Shown in pieces: positions 29,048 to 38,052 of a DNA stretch of 64,000 bases; the stretch's first letter is position 1, and every line of letters begins with the position of its first letter. This DNA comes from Chromatiales bacterium. Its GTDB lineage: Bacteria; Pseudomonadota; Gammaproteobacteria; Steroidobacterales; GCA-2729495. The notes beneath the pieces are model-generated. The model was not told the DNA's origin, did no database searches, and saw nothing but the letters and a program-made list of their open reading frames with translations. Location: the NCBI GenBank assembly GCA_016789885.1, contig JAEUPZ010000003.1, positions 1-64,000 on the forward strand, in the 5' to 3' direction. The translations under genes were made by a program, and so were the position numbers.

Positions 29048-30484
29048 TCAGTTCCCCTCGGCCAGCCGGCTGCGCCGCAGGCCGTAGGCGAGGTAGATGA
29101 CGATGCCGACGGCCGTCCACACCACGAAGCGTACCCAGGTCACCCACGGCAGGCCGGTCATCAGCAGCAGGCAGGCCAGTGCGCCGAGGATCGGCAGCAC
29201 GGGCATCAGCGGCACGCGGAACGGCCGGGCCGCATCGGGGCGTGTCCGGCGCAGGATCACCACGCCGATGCAGACGAGCACGAACGCGAACAGCGTGCCG
29301 ATGTTCGCCATGTCTGCCGCCTCACCGATCTGCACGAGCCCCGCGAACACGGCGACGATGACGCCTGTCAGCAGCGTGGCGCGGTGGGGCGTCCGGTAGC
29401 GCGGGTGCACGCCCGCGAGCCAGGGCCCCAGCAGCCCGTCGCGGGACATGCAGAAGAAGATGCGGATCTGGCCGATCAGCATCACCAGCAGCACGCTCGT
29501 GATGCCGGCGACTGCGCCGATGGCCACGGCCGCGGCTCCCCAGCGGAAGCCGAGCTGCTCGAGGGCCGTCGCGATGGGCGCGCTCACGTCGATCTGCTGC
29601 CAGGGGATCATGCCGGTCAGCACCGCGGCGACGGCGATGTAGAGCAGCGTGCAGATGGCCAGCGACGCGATGATGCCGATGGGGATGTCGCGCTGCGGGT
29701 TCTTCGCCTCCTCGGCGGTGGTCGAGACTGCGTCGAAGCCGATATAGGCGAAGAACACGATGGCCGCCGCCGCGCCGACCCCGGCGAAGCCGTTCGGCAT
29801 GAAGGGCGTCCAGTTGGCCGTGTCCACGGCCGTGGCCCCGGTGCCGATGAAGAAGAGGATCACGGCGAGCTTCAGGACCACGATGATGCTCGTTGCCCGG
29901 GCGCTTTCCTTGACGCCCACCACCAGCACCCAGGTGCACAGCAGGACGATGATGCTCGCCGGCAGGTTGACGATGCCGCCGTCGGGCCCGCCGGGCGCGT
30001 GGGTGGCCCAGTGGGGCAGCTCGATGCCCGCCAGCAGCAGCAGCCGGTTGAAGTAGCCGGACCAGCCGATGGCCACCGCCACGCAGGCGACGCCGTATTC
30101 GAGGATCAGGTTCCAGCCCGTGATCCAGGCGACGAACTCGCCGAGCGTCGCGTACGAGTACGTGTAGGCGGACCCTGCCACGGGGATCATCGCGGCGTAC
30201 TCGGCATAGCAGAGCGCCGCGAGGACGCAGGCGAGGCCGGCCAGCACGAAGGACAGCACGATGCCGGGCCCGGCACCGAGGCGCACGGCGTCACCGACGA
30301 CGGCGGTGCCGATGAGGACGAAGATGCCGGTGCCGATGATGGCGCCGATGCCGAGCGCCGTGAGGTCGGTCGCCGAAAGCGTCTTCTTGAGGCGGAATTC
30401 CGGCCGCTCTGCGTCGGCCATGATCCGGTCGAGGGACTTGGTCCGGGCGAGGCGGGCGCGGAAAGACGGTGGGGTGGACGCCAT
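29048..30484 (-). CDS. APC-superfamily amino-acid permease
   Basis: A 478-residue, 12-helix inner-membrane transporter. A hydrophilic N-terminus of about 35 residues is followed by LGIGAIIGTGIFVLIGTA, the signature of the first APC helix, then GLACVLAALCYAEYAAMIPVAGSAY and FVAWITGWNLILEYGVA. The C-terminal half contains FFAYIGFDAVSTTAEEAKNP. This pattern fits the cationic amino-acid (CAT/YfnA-like) branch. The specific substrate is unknown. It diverges from the TonB-dependent receptor with a 130-base gap. Confidence 0.88.
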   Translation of the reverse strand: MASTPPSFRARLARTKSLDRIMADAERPEFRLKKTLSATDLTALGIGAIIGTGIFVLIGTAVVGDAVRLGAGPGIVLSFVLAGLACVLAALCYAEYAAMIPVAGSAYTYSYATLGEFVAWITGWNLILEYGVACVAVAIGWSGYFNRLLLLAGIELPHWATHAPGGPDGGIVNLPASIIVLLCTWVLVVGVKESARATSIIVVLKLAVILFFIGTGATAVDTANWTPFMPNGFAGVGAAAAIVFFAYIGFDAVSTTAEEAKNPQRDIPIGIIASLAICTLLYIAVAAVLTGMIPWQQIDVSAPIATALEQLGFRWGAAAVAIGAVAGITSVLLVMLIGQIRIFFCMSRDGLLGPWLAGVHPRYRTPHRATLLTGVIVAVFAGLVQIGEAADMANIGTLFAFVLVCIGVVILRRTRPDAARPFRVPLMPVLPILGALACLLLMTGLPWVTWVRFVVWTAVGIVIYLAYGLRRSRLAEGN

Positions 30485-30614
30485 GCGGTGGCAGCGGACA
30501 GCGACGATGGGCGGCGAGTATAGCAACGGTGCCCGCCGACGCCGGGGCGGGGAAAAGCGGGCCGATCGGCCTTATCATCCGGGCCACGGACAGGGGTCTT
30601 CAGGGGAACCTTCG

Positions 30615-32990
30615 ATGCGTCGTTCTGCCGCGCTCATCATCCATGCGTTCGTCGCCGGGCTGCCCGCAGCCGCCCTGGGCCAGCAGGCCCAGGCCATCGA
30701 CGAGGTGGTCGTCACCGTCCAGAAGCGCGAGCAGGTGCTGGCGGACGTGCCTGTTTCGGTGTCGGCCTTCAGCCCGGCGCTCATGGACCGGCTGAACGTG
30801 CGCGACCTCGACGACCTGGTGGCGCTGACGCCCGGCTTCGCCGGCGCCACCGACGACAGCTTCACCGACGCACTCGCCCTGCGCGGCATCTCGACCAATG
30901 ACTTCGGCCTCGGTGGCGACCCGTCCGTGGCCATCTTCGTTGACGGCTTCTGGGAGGGGCGTAACGGCGGCGCCGTCACTACCTTCCTCGACACGGCCCG
31001 GGCCGAGGTGGTGCGTGGCCCGCAGAACACGCTGTTCGGCCGCAATGCCATCGCTGGCGCCATCAGCGTCACCACCAACCGGCCCGAGGACGAGCTGGGC
31101 GGCAACCTGTCGCTCATCGTCGAGGAGTACGACCACTACGAGGCTGAGGGCACCATCAACGTACCCCTGACCGACAAGCTCTACTTCCGCGGGACGGCGT
31201 ACTTCATGGACGAGGACGGCTACCTCGACAACCTGGCGACCAGCGAGGATGCCGGCGAGTTCCGGACCAAGGCCTTCCAGACGGCACTGCGCTACGCGGG
31301 CGAGCGCGCCGACGCGACGCTCACGCTTTTCTACGAGGACCGGGTCGGTGACCCTTCGGTCTACTGGTCGACCGCGCCGCTCGGGGACGACCTTGGGCTG
31401 GATCCCGACGGGACCCCGCTCCCGAAGGACAAGGTGGCCTCCGACACCCTGGCCCGGGGCGCGGGACGCGACGACCCGGAGGTCTTCCGTGCGACCCTCA
31501 ACGTCACCGCACCGGTCGGTGACTACAGCCTCGCCAGCATCACGGGCTTCAAGACCTACGACTTCTTCTACCGCGAGGACTACGACGCCACTGGCCGCTT
31601 CGTGAACGACTACGAGCAGGACCAGTCGGTCGACTACCTGAGCCAGGAGTTCCGCATCAACTCGCCGGACAGCGGGCGGGTGACCTGGTTCGCCGGCGCC
31701 AGCGTCTACAAGGAGGACCTGTCGGCCCGGTTCCGCAACCGCTACGCCGAGGACGAGCTCTGCCGGGCCCTGGGCCGGACCGAGGTCGACGAGACCGACG
31801 ACGAGGAGGGGAACTTCACCTTCCCGGCGAGCACCGCGCTGACGGGCTGCGCCGATCCCGCCTTCCAGGCCGAGTTTGGCGAGATCGAGCCCGGCGACAT
31901 CGACAACGACAAGTCCGAGGTCAACTTCAACGAGGGCGAGTACTGGGGCTGGGCCGTTTTCGCTGATGCCACCATCGCCATCACCGACCGCCTGGACCTG
32001 ATCGTCGGTGCGCGCTACACCTACGATGAGAAGGACTTCTCGGTGAACGTCCTCGACTCTGGCGGGGCGCTTGGCAACAACTTCGTCTGGTCGGTCTACA
32101 CCGACGGGGCCGTCGAGGCGACGGATGACTGGAGCGGGTTCACGCCGCGCGTCGCGTTGAACTACAAGCTCACCGAGCAGGTCACGCTGTACGGTACCGT
32201 GACCACCGGGTTCAAGTCCGGCGGCTTCGCGACCTTCGGTCTCGACATCCCGGGCAACGATGATCCCGAGAACCCGGTCACCGGGCTCGCCCCGCCGGGC
32301 ACGCGGCCGCAGGCCTTCGACGAGGAGACGGTGCTGAGCATCGAGGGCGGCGTCCGGCTGCGCCTGCTCGACAACCGGCTGCAGGCGAACATCACCGTCT
32401 ACGACTACCAGTACGACGACCTGCAGCTGACCTTCTTCACCAACGGCCAGCAGCTCACCGACAACGTCGCTGAGGCCAGTGGCCATGGCGTCGAGGTCGA
32501 TGCGCGGTATCGGCCCACGGCCAACTGGGACTTCGTGCTGGCCGCCGCCTGGATGGACACCGAGATCGACAAGGTCGACCAGGGCTTCCTCGCCGCCGGC
32601 GGCTGCGACGACTGCGCCGGCAACGAACTGCCCTTCGCGCCGGAGTGGAACCTCACGGCGGTGGCGACCTACAGCCATCCGCTGGCGAGCGGCGCCGACC
32701 TCTTCGCCACCGTCCAGTACCACTACCAGGACGACATGTACGGCGGTCCGGACAACCTCGAGGCCGCGACCGTCGAGGCCTGGGACCGCACCGACATCCG
32801 CGTGGGCTACGACAGCGGCGATGCCTGGCGCCTGACAGCGTACGTCGAGAATGCCTTCAACGAGGAGTTCTTCGAGCGCGGGTGGGAGAACGCCGACGCC
32901 GACAACCGCTTCGGCTACGGGCTCGTCAACAGCCTCGTCTGGCCGGCCAAGCCGCGCACCTTCGGGCTGCGGGCCGACTGGCAGTTCTGA
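30615..32990 (+). CDS. TonB-dependent outer-membrane receptor
   Basis: A 791-residue receptor with a signal peptide (cleavage near LGQQ, residue 23) followed by the TonB box region AIDEVVVTVQKRE. The plug domain (about residues 45-165) has VRGPQNTLFGRNAIAGAISV, and the barrel ends with an aromatic residue (ADWQF), as required for outer-membrane insertion. The closest style is the IroN/FyuA-like COG1629 group used by oligotrophic bacteria for varied substrates; no iron or vitamin gene nearby indicates the ligand. An acidic extracellular loop with two cysteines lies around residues 385-415. No Fur-like box is obvious upstream. Confidence 0.9.
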   Translation: MRRSAALIIHAFVAGLPAAALGQQAQAIDEVVVTVQKREQVLADVPVSVSAFSPALMDRLNVRDLDDLVALTPGFAGATDDSFTDALALRGISTNDFGLGGDPSVAIFVDGFWEGRNGGAVTTFLDTARAEVVRGPQNTLFGRNAIAGAISVTTNRPEDELGGNLSLIVEEYDHYEAEGTINVPLTDKLYFRGTAYFMDEDGYLDNLATSEDAGEFRTKAFQTALRYAGERADATLTLFYEDRVGDPSVYWSTAPLGDDLGLDPDGTPLPKDKVASDTLARGAGRDDPEVFRATLNVTAPVGDYSLASITGFKTYDFFYREDYDATGRFVNDYEQDQSVDYLSQEFRINSPDSGRVTWFAGASVYKEDLSARFRNRYAEDELCRALGRTEVDETDDEEGNFTFPASTALTGCADPAFQAEFGEIEPGDIDNDKSEVNFNEGEYWGWAVFADATIAITDRLDLIVGARYTYDEKDFSVNVLDSGGALGNNFVWSVYTDGAVEATDDWSGFTPRVALNYKLTEQVTLYGTVTTGFKSGGFATFGLDIPGNDDPENPVTGLAPPGTRPQAFDEETVLSIEGGVRLRLLDNRLQANITVYDYQYDDLQLTFFTNGQQLTDNVAEASGHGVEVDARYRPTANWDFVLAAAWMDTEIDKVDQGFLAAGGCDDCAGNELPFAPEWNLTAVATYSHPLASGADLFATVQYHYQDDMYGGPDNLEAATVEAWDRTDIRVGYDSGDAWRLTAYVENAFNEEFFERGWENADADNRFGYGLVNSLVWPAKPRTFGLRADWQF

Positions 32991-33005
32991 CCCGCGGGCC
33001 CGGCG

Positions 33006-33956
33006 TCAGGCGCCAGCCTGGACCTCGATGCGGAACCCGGCCGGCGAACGGAACGAGATCATCTCCCCCGCGCCGAACAGCGCGGTGACGGGGCCGTGCT
33101 CCGTCACCGCGACGCCGGCGGTGGCGAGCCGGGCGCGCAGTTCGTCGAGGCCGGGCGTGCGCCAGGTCGCGTGCAGGAGGCCCCGCGCCGGCGGCCGGGC
33201 CCTCGGGTAAAGGTCGGCACCTTCCACCTGCCCGTATTCGATGGCCTCGATACGGCCGAGGGGCTCGTGCGGATCGCCGTACACCTGGAGGTCGAGGGTG
33301 GCGCCGGGTGGCAGCCCCACGGCACGCTCGATGTCCGGCCCGCCGAGCTGCAGGTCGAGGGTCATCGCGAGCCCGAGCACCTCGCGGTAGAAGCGGCCTT
33401 CCGCCCCGACGTCACCCACGATCGTCACGACGGGCCCCGCCCCGGCGAAGCCGCGCGGTGACAGGGGCACGTCGTAGCCCGGGCCGATGACCTCGATCAC
33501 GACCACGTTCACCCCGTCCGGGCCCGGCATCTGGGCCTCGCGGAAGACGTGCCGGCCCGCCGCCATCCCGGCCGGCGGTGCGCGAAAGCGGTGGCCGGCG
33601 GCTTCCAGCGCCGCGAAGCGCGTTCCCAGGTCCCGCGTGTAGAGATCGATGTTCTTCGGTAGCCGGTCACAGACGCGGGCACCGTCGCGCACGGGCGGGC
33701 CGGGTGCGGCGAACTCCACCAGGTGCAGGGCGCCCACCATCGCACCGGGCGTATGGACCAGTGCCTGCCGGCGGATGGCGTCCCCCGGTAGGCTCCACAG
33801 CGTGGCGAGGCCGGCATCGGGTCCTTCGCGGCGCGCGCGGGTCGTCAGGCCGAAGTTGCCGGCCCAGAACACCACGGCCGCGTCGAGGTCGGTGACGCCG
33901 AGGGTCACGTGGTGAAACGCGCCGAGGGCGGCGGGCGTTGGAGGCTCGGTCATCAT
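33006..33956 (-). CDS. Tandem VOC-domain (glyoxalase/ring-cleaving dioxygenase-like) protein
   Basis: A 316-residue protein with two VOC halves. The first starts GAFHHVTLGVTDLDAAVVFW (residue about 12), the second near residue 175 (PVVTIVGDVGAEGRFYREVLGL). Domain pairs like this occur in extradiol dioxygenases, glyoxalases and resistance proteins. Metal ligands are not clearly complete: a His in HHVTLGV and an Asp or Glu in the later strands are candidates, so activity is uncertain. It is convergent with the TonB receptor, 15 bases apart. Confidence 0.7.
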   Translation of the reverse strand: MMTEPPTPAALGAFHHVTLGVTDLDAAVVFWAGNFGLTTRARREGPDAGLATLWSLPGDAIRRQALVHTPGAMVGALHLVEFAAPGPPVRDGARVCDRLPKNIDLYTRDLGTRFAALEAAGHRFRAPPAGMAAGRHVFREAQMPGPDGVNVVVIEVIGPGYDVPLSPRGFAGAGPVVTIVGDVGAEGRFYREVLGLAMTLDLQLGGPDIERAVGLPPGATLDLQVYGDPHEPLGRIEAIEYGQVEGADLYPRARPPARGLLHATWRTPGLDELRARLATAGVAVTEHGPVTALFGAGEMISFRSPAGFRIEVQAGA

Positions 33957-34428
33957 GGGGCTTCCTGCGGGGCATGGTGGCCGCTCGGGTGCCGGCGGCC
34001 AGCTGCCATTTTGCGCTGCTTACCCCGGCATTTCGCGCGGCTAACACGGTGCCGAAAGCCCGTGCTAGCATCGGGTTGACTTTGGGGGGAATCCGGATTC
34101 TCCGGCGTGTGGGGCGCCGCGGTCCGGCCCGATTCCGCCGACCCGGCCGTGCCCGCGGTCCCGATGGGGGCTGCCTGCACGGCGAGGCGCCGGCACGGGT
34201 TGTCTGGAGAGGCTAGGCGCTCGCGATCTGATCCACGGTTGTTCGACCTTCCCGGTCCGGCCTGCCCAGCCTGCGCGCGCACCGTTCTGATCAAACATTG
34301 TCCCTGCCCCGTCCCGTTGCCACCCGTCTCCTGCCGGCGCCGGCCGCTGCAGTCGCCGCCCTTTGCCCTGCGCCCGTGCGCGCGGCCCTACCGTCTCCAC
34401 GCCACTGCCCGAGGAGTTGAGAGTCGCC
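33957..34428 (+). other. Gene-free leader region upstream of the RRM protein gene
   Basis: About 470 bases without a convincing gene. It includes a 12-base palindrome GAATCCGGATTC (34089-34100) preceded by a T/G-rich stretch, and an imperfect inverted repeat at 34041-34068. The ribosome site GAGGAG (34411-34416) belongs to the RRM gene. A long 5' leader would be usual for temperature-regulated RNA-binding proteins, but this is inference. Confidence 0.4.
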
Positions 34429-34761
34429 ATGAGGATCTATGTAGGTAACCTGCCTTACAGCGCCGACGAGGCTTCCATCCGCACCCTGTTCTCGCAGCAC
34501 GGCACCGTCGACGCCGTCCGCCTGATCAACGATCGCGAGACCGGCCGCTTCCGTGGCTTCGCGTTCGTCGAGATGCCCGACGCCGACGCGCAGAACGCCA
34601 TCAACCGGCTCAACGGCCAGGACATGGATGGCCGCACGCTGCGCGTGAACGAGGCCCGCGAGCGCGAGGGCGGCGGTGGTGGCGGTGGCCCGCCGCGCCG
34701 TGGCCCGGGCGGTGGTGGTCCCGGCGGCGGCAACCGCCCGCCGCGCGGTCCACGCTGGTAA
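34429..34761 (+). CDS. RNA-recognition-motif (RRM) RNA-binding protein with glycine-rich tail
   Basis: A 110-residue protein. The RRM spans residues 1-78: RNP-2 is MRIYVGNLPY and RNP-1 is RFRGFAFVEM, the full consensus with both aromatic positions. The tail is a Gly/Pro/Arg low-complexity stretch rich in GGGG and RGP, as in cyanobacterial and proteobacterial Rbp proteins. It should bind single-stranded RNA; such proteins are often cold-induced. Start ATG 34429 follows GAGGAG by about 12 bases; the in-frame upstream extension is shadow. A large hairpin follows the stop. Confidence 0.9.
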   Translation: MRIYVGNLPYSADEASIRTLFSQHGTVDAVRLINDRETGRFRGFAFVEMPDADAQNAINRLNGQDMDGRTLRVNEAREREGGGGGGGPPRRGPGGGGPGGGNRPPRGPRW

Positions 34762-34783
34762 GGCTTCCCGCGATCGCTGATCC

Positions 34784-34833
34784 GGCACCACCCGTGTGCG
34801 GGGCGCGCACGCGCCCCCCACACGGCGGGTGCC
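34784..34833 (+). terminator. Long imperfect hairpin after the RRM gene
   Basis: An inverted repeat of about 24 bases per arm with a few mismatches begins GGCACCACCCGTGTG at 34784, closes around 34808, and returns as ...CACACGGCGGGTGCC by 34833. It lies 22 bases after the RRM stop. It has no following T run, so it may work as an RNA-stabilising 3' end or Rho-assisted terminator. Confidence 0.5.
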
Positions 34834-34905
34834 GCCAGTCCCGGCCCGGGGCCACGGCCGGGATAGACTTCCTTTATCGCAAGCAGCCTCGGCCCATTCC
34901 CCATC

Positions 34906-36261
34906 GTGTCCGGCAGTCCTCCCTGGCCCCCCTACGTTCGTCCTGGCAACGACCAGGACCTCCGCCCGGTCCTCGAGGGGCTCTCGCTCACCGAGCGGCA
35001 GCCCCTTCATCTCGTCGAGGCCGGCCAGCGGGCCCAGTTCGCGTGGCTGTGGTCCTGGGTGCGTCGCCAGGTGCCCTGGTACGCGCGCCCGGAGTATCCC
35101 GCCGTCGATTTGGCGCCCCTCGTGCAGCAGCCCGGTGCGTTCGAGGCGGCATTCCGTTCGCTCCCGCTGCTCGCGAAGGCGACGCTGCGCGAGCACGAGC
35201 GGCTGCTGGTTCCCCGCTCGCTGCCGGCCGCCCACAAGCCGGTGTCCACTGTGAAGACCTCGGGCTCCGTCGGCATCCCCGTCCAGGTCGGCAAGAACTC
35301 CACGGCGCGCCTGCTGTGGAACGCACTGACGGTGCGCGAGCACCTGTGGCAGCGGCGCGATTTCAGCAAGCGCCTCGGCGCCATCCGCTTTCTCGACAGG
35401 GACGACCGTGGCATCACCGGCCGCGTGCTGCCCAGCTGGGGGCGGCCGGTGTCGCTGCTGTACACGTCCGGCCCGTCGGGCGCCATCCACATCGGCCTGC
35501 CCCTCGATGCCCAGGCGCGCTTCATCACGGGTTTCAACCCGAACTACCTGCTGACTTACCCGAGCATCGCCCGCGCGCTGCTCGACCTGCTGGGCCCCGC
35601 GGGCAAGCCACCCGCGCTCGAGCAGGTGCGGCTGATGTCGGAGCCCGTGGACGCCGACCTCCGGGAGCGCCTCGCCGCCGAGTGGGGCGTCGGCGTGGCC
35701 GACGTCTACTCGGCCAACGAGGTCGGCAACATCGCCCTGCAGTGCGAGCGGGGCACGCTGCACGTGCAGTCCGAATCGCTGCGCGTCGAGATCCTGCACG
35801 GCGATGGCAGCCCGTGTGGCCCCGGCGAGACCGGCAAGGTCGTCATCACCGACCTGCACAATCTGGCGACGCCGCTCATCCGGTACGACATCGGTGACTA
35901 CGCCACCGTCGGTGAGCCGTGTGCCTGCGGGCGCACGCTCCCGGTGCTGCGCGAGATACGCGGGCGCGTGCGCAACCTGGCCCGGACTCCGGACGGGAAG
36001 ACTTTCTGGCCGGTGTCGCTCGGCGTCGTGCGGCGCGTAGCGGCCGTCCGGCAGGCCCAGTTCGTGCAGACGGCTCCGGATGCCATCGAGGTGCGCGTCG
36101 TCCTATCGCAGCCCATCGACGAGGCCCAACGCCTGAGGCTCGTCGAGGCAACCCGCAAGGCGCTCGGCCATCCCTACCGCGTCACGATCGTCGAGGTGCC
36201 GTCGATCCCGCGGGGCCCGACGGGCAAGTACGAGGAGTTCCTGTCGCTGCTGCAGTCGTGA
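34906..36261 (+). CDS. Phenylacetate-CoA-ligase-like adenylate-forming enzyme
   Basis: A 451-residue protein starting with GTG. The AMP-binding signature is visible as VKTSGSVGIPVQVG near residue 120 (the STGTSGxP-type loop), with YTSGPSGAIHIG, the acceptor block DVYSANEVGNIALQCE near 265, and the late GPTGKYEEF with the C-terminal Lys near residue 444. It resembles PaaK/CoF-synthetase-type coenzyme A ligases and capsule-linked paralogues. The carboxylic-acid substrate is unknown. It follows the RRM gene but with a hairpin between them; downstream lies the tRNA-fragment repeat. Confidence 0.75.
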   Translation: MSGSPPWPPYVRPGNDQDLRPVLEGLSLTERQPLHLVEAGQRAQFAWLWSWVRRQVPWYARPEYPAVDLAPLVQQPGAFEAAFRSLPLLAKATLREHERLLVPRSLPAAHKPVSTVKTSGSVGIPVQVGKNSTARLLWNALTVREHLWQRRDFSKRLGAIRFLDRDDRGITGRVLPSWGRPVSLLYTSGPSGAIHIGLPLDAQARFITGFNPNYLLTYPSIARALLDLLGPAGKPPALEQVRLMSEPVDADLRERLAAEWGVGVADVYSANEVGNIALQCERGTLHVQSESLRVEILHGDGSPCGPGETGKVVITDLHNLATPLIRYDIGDYATVGEPCACGRTLPVLREIRGRVRNLARTPDGKTFWPVSLGVVRRVAAVRQAQFVQTAPDAIEVRVVLSQPIDEAQRLRLVEATRKALGHPYRVTIVEVPSIPRGPTGKYEEFLSLLQS

Positions 36262-36266
36262 GGGTG

Positions 36267-36282
36267 GGGCCAGCCAGGACTT
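36267..36282. repeat. Copy of tRNA 3' end (left repeat, candidate att scar)
   Basis: Sixteen bases identical to 39121-39136, which lie inside the tRNA gene (acceptor and T-arm 3' part), in the same orientation. Similarity continues for a few bases into the T loop (ACTTcAAtC against ACTTgAAcC) and the sequence is preceded by GGTG as in the tRNA. This is the pattern left when an element integrates into the 3' end of a tRNA. Confidence 0.7.
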
Positions 36283-36521
36283 CAATCCACGACTGCCCCG
36301 TGCTGGCCGGCGACTGCCGGTGGAGGCTGGCCGCGGTGCCACGGCCGGCTGGAAGGCGGCACCCGGCCTGCCGAACAGGTGCGTCCCGACGCTGGTTGCC
36401 GTGCTGACGGGAGCGACCTCGAGCCGGCGGCGCCGGTCCTGATGCCCGTGGCCGGACCGCCGTGCCATCATCGGCACGCGTAGAGGGGTTCGAGTTTCCT
36501 GGTCGCTGCCGGTACCCGCCG

Positions 36522-37514
36522 ATGTCGCTTTGGGCCATCACGAGCTATTTCAACCCGCTGGGCTACGAGCGCAGGCTGATCAACTACCGGACCTTCCGTG
36601 CCCACCTCGGCGTGCCCTTGCTCACGGTCGAGTGGTCGCCTGACTCGCGTTTCGAGCTCGGTCCGGGGGATGCCGATCAGCTGGTCCAGCTCGGCGGTGG
36701 CAGCCTGCTGTGGCAGAAGGAGCGCCTGCTCAACGTCGCCGTCGGGCTGCTGCCGCCGGAGTGCAGGTTCGTCGCCTGGCTGGACTGCGACATCGTCTTC
36801 CAGCGTGCGGACTGGGGGCCGGCGACCGTGGCCGCGCTGGAAGACGATGCCGTGGTCCAGCTCTACGACCGCGTGGTCTATCTCGATCGCCATGAGTTCG
36901 ATGGTACGCAGGCGCGGCGCGACTGGTCGGCCTGCCCGCGTCTGTTCGAGCGGCCCGGAGTCGTGTCGGCGATCGCACGCCGGGATCCGCTGCCGGACTG
37001 GATCGGCGCGCCGGGCCTCGCGGACACGACGGCGCTGGAGGGCTCCCCCTCTGCCGGGTTCGCGTGGGCCGCTTCGCGCGAGTTCCTGAGCCGCCACCCG
37101 CTATTCGACTCCTGGGTGGTCGGCGGCGGCGATTCCGCCGCCTGCTATGCCGCGCTCGGGGTCCCGGAGCGCGTGGTGCGCGTCCAGAACCTCAGCGAAC
37201 GCCACCAGGCCCACTACCTGCCGCGGGCCCGGGCCATCGCCCGGGAGGTGGCGGGGCGGGTGCGTCACGTGCCGGGCACGCTGTTCGCGTTGTGGCACGG
37301 CGAGATGGTCGACCGCCGCTACCGCTCCCGGCACGAGATCGTTGCCCGCCACGGCTTCGATCCCGAGACGTTCCTCCAGCGCGCGCCGTCGGGCGTCTGG
37401 CAGTGGACCGACCGGGCGGCCGGGTTGTCGCCGGAGGTCCGCGCGTACTTCGCGGGCCGCAACGAAGATGGTGCAGGGCGGACCCCGGCGGCGTTGCGTC
37501 CGGTGAGTACCTGA
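36522..37514 (+). CDS. Putative glycosyltransferase-like protein
   Basis: A 330-residue protein opening MSLWAITSYFNPLGYERRL. The block CRFVAWLDCDIVFQRADW (near residue 83) carries a DxD-like LDCDIVF motif of GT-A enzymes, and WVVGGGDSAACYAALG near 199 resembles the acceptor region of nucleotide-sugar transferases that read sugar from a donor. It lacks a signal or membrane helix. It sits inside the segment bounded by the tRNA repeats, alone and preceded by a 260-base non-coding stretch. An in-frame ATG-like start at 36462 is possible but adds a shadow-like N-terminus. Confidence 0.6.
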   Translation: MSLWAITSYFNPLGYERRLINYRTFRAHLGVPLLTVEWSPDSRFELGPGDADQLVQLGGGSLLWQKERLLNVAVGLLPPECRFVAWLDCDIVFQRADWGPATVAALEDDAVVQLYDRVVYLDRHEFDGTQARRDWSACPRLFERPGVVSAIARRDPLPDWIGAPGLADTTALEGSPSAGFAWAASREFLSRHPLFDSWVVGGGDSAACYAALGVPERVVRVQNLSERHQAHYLPRARAIAREVAGRVRHVPGTLFALWHGEMVDRRYRSRHEIVARHGFDPETFLQRAPSGVWQWTDRAAGLSPEVRAYFAGRNEDGAGRTPAALRPVST

Positions 37515-38052
37515 TCCGCGCGGGCGTGGGTGGTCGTCAGGCCGGTCCCCCGGAAGGGTCGCGCCCTGCCGCCGCGCGCGGATCGTGCCGCGCCGGTGTG
37601 GTCCATCTCCCGCACCCGTGAACGCACGGACCGCGTCGCCTGCACGCTGTCCTTGTCGGCGAGGAGCGTCTTCAAGACCCATCCACTACCCGGCGATGGG
37701 TGGCCGATGCAGGCATCACGCCCGGCGTCGCCCACGGGGAGTCGCCGCACGCCATGCGGGGCTCTGCGCCGGACCACGGCATCCACGCGCACATCTCGTC
37801 GAGGGCATGCCCGGCGGCCCGCCGCAGCACCTTGGCTGCTACGGCAATCACGTAGTTTGGTCGGCCGTGCGCAGCTGTATAAATGGCTCACAGGCGAGCA
37901 ATGAGAAGGCGTCCGTACTCGCTGAGCCCTGGTCAAGAGCCGGGGCATCCGGGCGCTAAGTGTTGAAGATATTGATCCTCGTTCCGGTCAGGCTGCTGGC
38001 GGCAATCCGAGAACAAGGGTCCTGTTCTTGCTGTTTCACCGGAGGGACTTAC
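37515..38052 (+). other. Non-coding stretch with a weak promoter and the ribosome site of the OMP gene
   Basis: About 540 bases with no credible gene. The last part, from about 37840, is less GC-rich than the surroundings. A TATAAA-like -10 element (37878-37883) with a poor -35 (GTTTGG, 17 bases upstream) is a weak promoter candidate. GGAGG at 38041-38045 serves the gene at 38053. Confidence 0.4.

Noticed and set aside
30485..30614. Fur box upstream of the TonB-dependent receptor
   Set aside because: The 130-base gap has no sequence close to the Fur consensus; control by iron is not supported.
37319..37948. 209-residue minus-strand frame in the region between the glycosyltransferase-like gene and the OMP gene
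   Set aside because: Overlaps the end of the glycosyltransferase-like gene, Arg-rich without domain or ribosome site; not supported as a gene or as an integrase remnant.
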